Origin: Streptomyces rubradiris
GTDB taxonomy: Bacteria; Actinomycetota; Actinomycetes; Streptomycetales; Streptomycetaceae
Reading direction: 5' to 3'
DNA: 64,000 bases
Assembly (NCBI RefSeq): GCF_016860525.1
Contig: NZ_BNEA01000007.1
Coordinates: 372,001 to 436,000, forward strand
Below, one piece after another: positions 60,524 through 64,000 of this stretch. Each line of letters begins with the position of its first letter. Position 1 is the first letter of the stretch. The position numbers and the translations under genes were made by a program. Under the pieces are notes generated by a model. That model was not told where the DNA came from, made no database searches, and saw only the letters and a program-made list of their open reading frames with translations.

Positions 60524-60844
60524 CGCGCTCTCCTCACCGGGTCACCCAGCGGCCGTCCTCAGCATGCGGCCGCGGCGAGTGGGCGGCACGGCCGGGTCCA
60601 TGGTGGCGGGTACCGCGGTCGAATGCGGGTCGGCGCGCGGGACTGCGGCGCCGGCCGGCGGATCGCGGGTGCGTCGTCGTACGAGTGGGCGGGTTCACGC
60701 CGTACGAGTGGGCGAGTGCGTCGTCGTACGAGTCGTACGAGCCGCGCCCTCGGGGGGCCCACGCCCTCACCGGCCACCCGCGCCCCGTGGATGCGCCCTC
60801 GCCCTGCCCGTACGCCGCACCCCGCCCTGCCCGTGCCCTGCGCC
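60524..60844. repeat. Intergenic region with short direct repeats
   Basis: There is no gene in these 321 bases. Between about 60665 and 60755 the words GCGTCGTCGTACGAGT and CGTACGAGTGGGCG each occur twice and CGTACGAG five times, an imperfect tandem array. The rest is ordinary GC-rich DNA. A promoter for the amidohydrolase should lie near 60524-60600 but is not obvious. Confidence 0.5.
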
Positions 60845-61741
60845 TCAGGCGTCCAGAGGCTGCCACGCCGGGCCGTCGCCCTCCCGCCGGACCTGGCCGA
60901 ACACCACGTCGGCGAAGTGGACGCCGAAGCCGATCGTGCCGGGCTCCGCCAGCTCGGCGACGAGCCGCCGGCGATGGTCGGCGGCCCGGGCGGGATCCTG
61001 GTCGTAGACACAGGACCATTCGGGGTGGTCCACCTGGATCGGTGAGTGCAGGGAGTCGCCGAAGGCTATGAGCCGGCTCCCGCCGCCGGTGACGACGTAC
61101 TCCGCGTGCCCCACCGTGTGGCCGGCGGTGATCCGGACCCGCACGCCGGGGAAGATCTCCTGTCCGTCGGTCACCGTGCGCACGCGGGGCGCCAGCGCCG
61201 ACACGGTCTCCTCGGAGAGGCCGCCGGCCGTCTCCGGCAGGTCACGCGCGGCCCATTCCGGCTCCGGCACGAAGTGGTCGGCGTGGGCGAACGCGAGCCG
61301 GCCGGTGTCCGGGGCGGGGTGGACGGCCCAGCCGGTGTGGTCCGGGTGCAGGTGGCTGAAGGCCACGGCCTCGATCTCCCCGGGTGCACGGCCCAGTTCG
61401 GCCAGGCCGTCCAGCAGCGCGCCGCCGTACAGCACGCCGTTCGGCGCACCCTGGACGGCCGGCAGGGACTGGGGGCCGAACCCCGCGTCGATCAGCAGCG
61501 CGCGGTCTCCGTGCTCCACCAGAAGGCCGCCGATGCTCGCCACGAGATACCCGGAGGCGTCCAGGTACTCCGGATGCGCGGCCCAGGTCTCCTCGGTCGT
61601 GTCCGGCAGCCAGGCGCGCGGCCTGCCCTGCACGGCTCCGTCCGGGACGAAGGACACCTTCGTGTCGCCCAGCCGTACCGAGCGGATTGCCGCGGGCCGG
61701 CGCAGCCGGTCGTGCTGGGCGAGCGCGGAGTTGGCCACCAT
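60845..61741 (-). CDS. MBL-fold metallo-hydrolase
   Basis: The 298-residue protein has the zinc motif HLHPDHTGW (HxHxDH), a further His in RITAGHTVGHAEYV, the bridging Asp in IAFGDSLHS, and a terminal His in GFGVHFADVVFG. The pattern fits quorum-quenching lactonase-like or alkylsulfatase-like MBL enzymes. The ATG at 61741 is preferred over one 18 codons upstream. It is divergent from a MarR repressor whose putative operator covers its promoter, so it is probably induced by a small ligand such as a lactone or aromatic. Confidence 0.88.
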   Translation of the reverse strand: MVANSALAQHDRLRRPAAIRSVRLGDTKVSFVPDGAVQGRPRAWLPDTTEETWAAHPEYLDASGYLVASIGGLLVEHGDRALLIDAGFGPQSLPAVQGAPNGVLYGGALLDGLAELGRAPGEIEAVAFSHLHPDHTGWAVHPAPDTGRLAFAHADHFVPEPEWAARDLPETAGGLSEETVSALAPRVRTVTDGQEIFPGVRVRITAGHTVGHAEYVVTGGGSRLIAFGDSLHSPIQVDHPEWSCVYDQDPARAADHRRRLVAELAEPGTIGFGVHFADVVFGQVRREGDGPAWQPLDA

Positions 61742-61836
61742 GTGCTTCGTCTCCCTCTTCTTCGTTCCCCGGCCTCGGTCGCCGGCGCCGGACATCGATG
61801 CCGGTCACCGTCATGTCTCCCGGTCGGCACACCACC

Positions 61837-61868
61837 ACGATAAGCATCAAGCTAGAAACATTCAAGCT
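61837..61868. promoter_or_regulatory. Promoter of the MBL gene overlapped by a MarR operator
   Basis: On the minus strand TTGAAT (61865-61860) and TATCGT (61842-61837) are -35 and -10 with a 17-base spacer. AGCTAGAA-ACA-TTCAAGCT (61850-61868, 7 of 8 symmetric) covers the -35 and spacer. On the plus strand TAGAAT at 61896-61901 is 6 bases before the marR ATG, suggesting a leaderless marR transcript. Confidence 0.65.
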
Positions 61869-61907
61869 CTAAATATCCGAACTTGATGGACTCGCTAGAA
61901 TGGGACC

Positions 61908-62336
61908 ATGACGATGCCCCCGGAGCCGCAGACCAGCGCCGAACGACAGCTGTGCGGTCTGGTGAACGGACTGGCGCAGCAGATCACCGAGCACGTACGG
62001 GAAAGGGCCGCCGCCCTGGGCCTCACCGCCGCCCAGGCGACCGCGCTGCGGGAGATGACCGGCCCGATGACCATGCGCGAGCTCGCCGAACGCATGAGCT
62101 GCGAGCCCTCCAACGCCACGTTCGTCGTCGACAAACTGGAGAAGCAGGGCCTGGTCGAGCGGTGCCCGCACCCCACCGACCGCCGCGCCAAGCAGCTCCT
62201 GCTCACCACCGAGGGCACGGCGTTGCGCGACCGGCTCCTCGGGCTCCTCTCCCAGGACTCACCGCTGGCCGGCCTCAGCCCACAGCAGCAGCGCACCCTT
62301 CAGGAGCTGCTGGAACAAGCCATCGCCCGCCCCTGA
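61908..62336 (+). CDS. MarR family transcriptional repressor
   Basis: The 142-residue regulator has a winged helix with TMRELAERMSCEPSNATFVVDKLEKQGLVERCPHPTDRRAKQLLLT. The wing DRRAK is typical. Cys16 and Cys65 could serve redox sensing but this is speculative. The start lacks a ribosome site and sits just behind a -10 hexamer, fitting leaderless translation. It probably represses the divergent MBL gene and itself. Confidence 0.92.
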   Translation: MTMPPEPQTSAERQLCGLVNGLAQQITEHVRERAAALGLTAAQATALREMTGPMTMRELAERMSCEPSNATFVVDKLEKQGLVERCPHPTDRRAKQLLLTTEGTALRDRLLGLLSQDSPLAGLSPQQQRTLQELLEQAIARP

Positions 62337-62569
62337 GCCCGTACCGCCGGAACGGCGATCCTCCATCGGCACGGGCTTCGTCACCGGCGGCCGGCCCGGG
62401 GCCGCGCACCGACAGCCGTCCGAACGCCACACGCCCATGGCCGTCCGGGGGCCATGCGTCCGAAACCGACGCCCCACCAGGGGTTTCCACGCGATTCATC
62501 AACGGGTGATGGGCTGACGCCCGTTGACGCCCGTCCGTCCCGGACGGGATGCCCCAAGGAGTCGCTTTC

Positions 62570-63931
62570 ATGCACAGGCCGTCCCGCCGTCACCTCACCC
62601 TCGCCACCGCGCTGCTGGCGTCCACCGCCGCCGCGGTCGCCTTCACCACCGGCGCCGGCGCGACCGACACCAAGCGGCAGGCCGAGGACGCCATCAAGGG
62701 CGGCAAGGCGAAGAACGTCATCCTGCTGATCGGTGACGGCATGGGAGACTCGGAGATCACGCTCGCCCGTGACTACACCGTCGGCGCCGACGGTCGCCTG
62801 AACATGGACAAGTTCCCGCTGACCGGCGACTACACCACGTACGCCGTGCACAAGGACGGCACGCCGGACTACGTCACCGACTCCGCCGCCAGCGGCAGCG
62901 GCTGGGCGACCGGTGTGAAGACGGTCAATGGACGGATATCCAAGACACCGGGCAACAAGGCCACCCGCACGATCCTGGAACTGGCGCAGAAGAATGGTTA
63001 CGCCACCGGCAGCGTCACCACGGCCGAGCTGACCGACGCCACCCCGGCCGTGCTCGCCGCCCACGTCACCGACCGCTCCTGCCAGGGCCCGGCCGACATG
63101 GCCAAGTGTCCCGCCGACACGATCGCGGCGGGCGGCCCGGGCTCGATCGCCGAGCAGTCCGTCAACCACAAGGTGGACGTCCTCTTCGGCGGCGGCAAGC
63201 AGCGCTTCGACCAGAAGGTCACCCACGGCGAGTACAAGGGCCTGACCGTCACCGAGCAGGCCAGGAAACTCGGCTACCAGGTCGTCACCGACAACGCCTC
63301 GATGAAGGCCGCGAAGCCGGGCAAGCCCGTCCTCGGCCTGTTCACCTCCGGGAACGTACCGGTCGAGTGGACCGGCAAGCCGGCCGCCGTCGGCGGCACC
63401 GACCCGCAGCGCTGCGTCACCTCGAACCCGAACCGGCCGTCCGCCACACCGAGCCTGGCGGACTCCGCCACCAAGGCGATCCAGCTACTGGAGGCCAAGC
63501 AGCGGCAGAAGCACTCCGAGAAGGGCTTCTTCCTGCAGATCGAGGGTGCCTCCATCGACAAGCAGGACCACGCCGCCGACCCCTGCGGCCAGATCGGCGA
63601 GACCGCCGCCTTCGACCGCGCGGTGAAGGTCGCCCGCGCCTACGCGGCCCAGCACCCGGACACCCTCGTCGTCACCACCGCCGACCACGGCCACACCAGC
63701 CAGATCGTGCCGCTGGAGGCCACCCCGCCCGGCCTGTCCGCCACCCTGGTGACCAACGAGGGCCAGCAGCTGAAGGTCAACTACTCGACCAACACCCCGG
63801 GCCAGTCCCAGGAGCACACCGGCACCCAGGTGCGCATCGCCGCACAGGGCCCGCTGGCCTACCGCGTGCTCGGCGTCACCGACCAGACCGACCTGTTCAC
63901 CACCCTCCGCGAGGCCCTGCGCCTGAGCTGA
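62570..63931 (+). CDS. phoA: Secreted alkaline phosphatase (PhoA family)
   Basis: The 453-residue enzyme has a signal with twin Arg (RPSRRHLTLATALLAS) and is probably Tat-exported. The nucleophile Ser105 is in VTDSAASGSGWATG, metal ligands include Asp in LLIGDGMGD, Asp/His in IDKQDHAADP and Asp-His in TTADHGHTS, and the late His is in QEHTGTQV. It releases phosphate from monoesters outside the cell. AAGGAG precedes the ATG at 62570. A possible PHO box lies upstream (GTTTCCA-N4-ATTCATC at 62483-62500) but matches poorly. The 233-base upstream gap holds nothing else. Confidence 0.93.
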   Translation: MHRPSRRHLTLATALLASTAAAVAFTTGAGATDTKRQAEDAIKGGKAKNVILLIGDGMGDSEITLARDYTVGADGRLNMDKFPLTGDYTTYAVHKDGTPDYVTDSAASGSGWATGVKTVNGRISKTPGNKATRTILELAQKNGYATGSVTTAELTDATPAVLAAHVTDRSCQGPADMAKCPADTIAAGGPGSIAEQSVNHKVDVLFGGGKQRFDQKVTHGEYKGLTVTEQARKLGYQVVTDNASMKAAKPGKPVLGLFTSGNVPVEWTGKPAAVGGTDPQRCVTSNPNRPSATPSLADSATKAIQLLEAKQRQKHSEKGFFLQIEGASIDKQDHAADPCGQIGETAAFDRAVKVARAYAAQHPDTLVVTTADHGHTSQIVPLEATPPGLSATLVTNEGQQLKVNYSTNTPGQSQEHTGTQVRIAAQGPLAYRVLGVTDQTDLFTTLREALRLS

Positions 63932-63962
63932 GTGTCCTGACGGGAAACCGAGCGCCCTGAAA

Positions 63963-64000
63963 GGGGAAGGGGAGACCGAGTCACCGGTCTCCCCTTCCCC
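63963..64000 (+). terminator. Terminator after the alkaline phosphatase gene
   Basis: GGGGAAGGGGAGACCG (63963-63978) and CGGTCTCCCCTTCCCC (63985-64000) pair perfectly over 16 bp around the loop AGTCAC. The hairpin reaches the last base of the window, so any following U-tract cannot be seen. Confidence 0.85.

Noticed and set aside
62483..62500. PHO box before the alkaline phosphatase
   Set aside because: Only ATTCATC resembles the GTTCACC repeat unit; the neighbouring unit matches 3 of 7 positions, too weak to list as a feature without a scored matrix.

Overview
The window is very GC-rich with strongly GC-biased third codon positions, frequent GTG starts, TetR/MarR/LysR/two-component regulators and Tat-type signal peptides. 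This fits a Streptomyces (or close actinomycete) chromosome, and the mix of catabolic, stress and RiPP genes suggests an accessory arm region. I saw no rRNA or tRNA genes, CRISPR arrays or transposases.

Layout. 0.1-5.7 kb: a sugar ABC importer divergent from a YicI-type alpha-xylosidase, with two identical LacI-type half-palindromes. 5.8-15.5 kb: GNAT, MerR with a divergent tandem alpha/beta-hydrolase, PAP2 phosphatase, a FlK-like thioesterase, an ABM monooxygenase behind a SoxR box, a TetR/MFS pair, and decayed HxlR and DoxX genes around a glutaredoxin-like gene. 16.7-25.3 kb: a second MFS exporter, an ATP-grasp-like enzyme, an iron-sulfur protein, a CPBP protease, a GlxA-type regulator and two overlapping LysR genes. 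25.3-27.9 kb: a CaiB-type CoA-transferase and a glutaryl-CoA-dehydrogenase-like enzyme. 28.2-33.6 kb: an 11-residue-repeat protein followed by a start-less reading frame, a zinc ribbon, GAPDH, a tectonin beta-propeller, an MBL hydrolase and a DinB pseudogene.

34.6-39.9 kb is the most interesting locus. It is a compact class I lanthipeptide operon with a split dehydratase: a free-standing elimination domain, then a glutamylation-only LanB, a 51-residue precursor with core CSGLCTIVICATVIICG, a strong hairpin, and LanC. The first gene carries a TTA codon at position 7 (probable bldA dependence), and a 16-bp near-palindrome lies upstream. No protease, transporter or immunity gene is adjacent.

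40.0-48.8 kb holds a degenerate histidine-phosphatase homologue, two NarL-type two-component systems, a D-lactate-type dehydrogenase, a Tat-exported SDR, a VOC protein, a small secreted Cys protein and a DinB protein. 48.9-54.0 kb is a DevRS/OsdKR-like hypoxia-dormancy island (cNMP-binding protein, universal stress protein, two PNPOx proteins, GAF-GAF histidine kinase, response regulator). Identical AGGGCC-N4-GGCCCT boxes lie before the response regulator and in the kinase/PNPOx intergenic space. 54.0-64.0 kb: a TetR-controlled NmrA/SnoaL pair, Lrp with a divergent methyltransferase, a large beta-propeller amidohydrolase, an MBL/MarR divergent pair with an overlapping operator, and a Tat-exported alkaline phosphatase ending in a perfect terminator hairpin.
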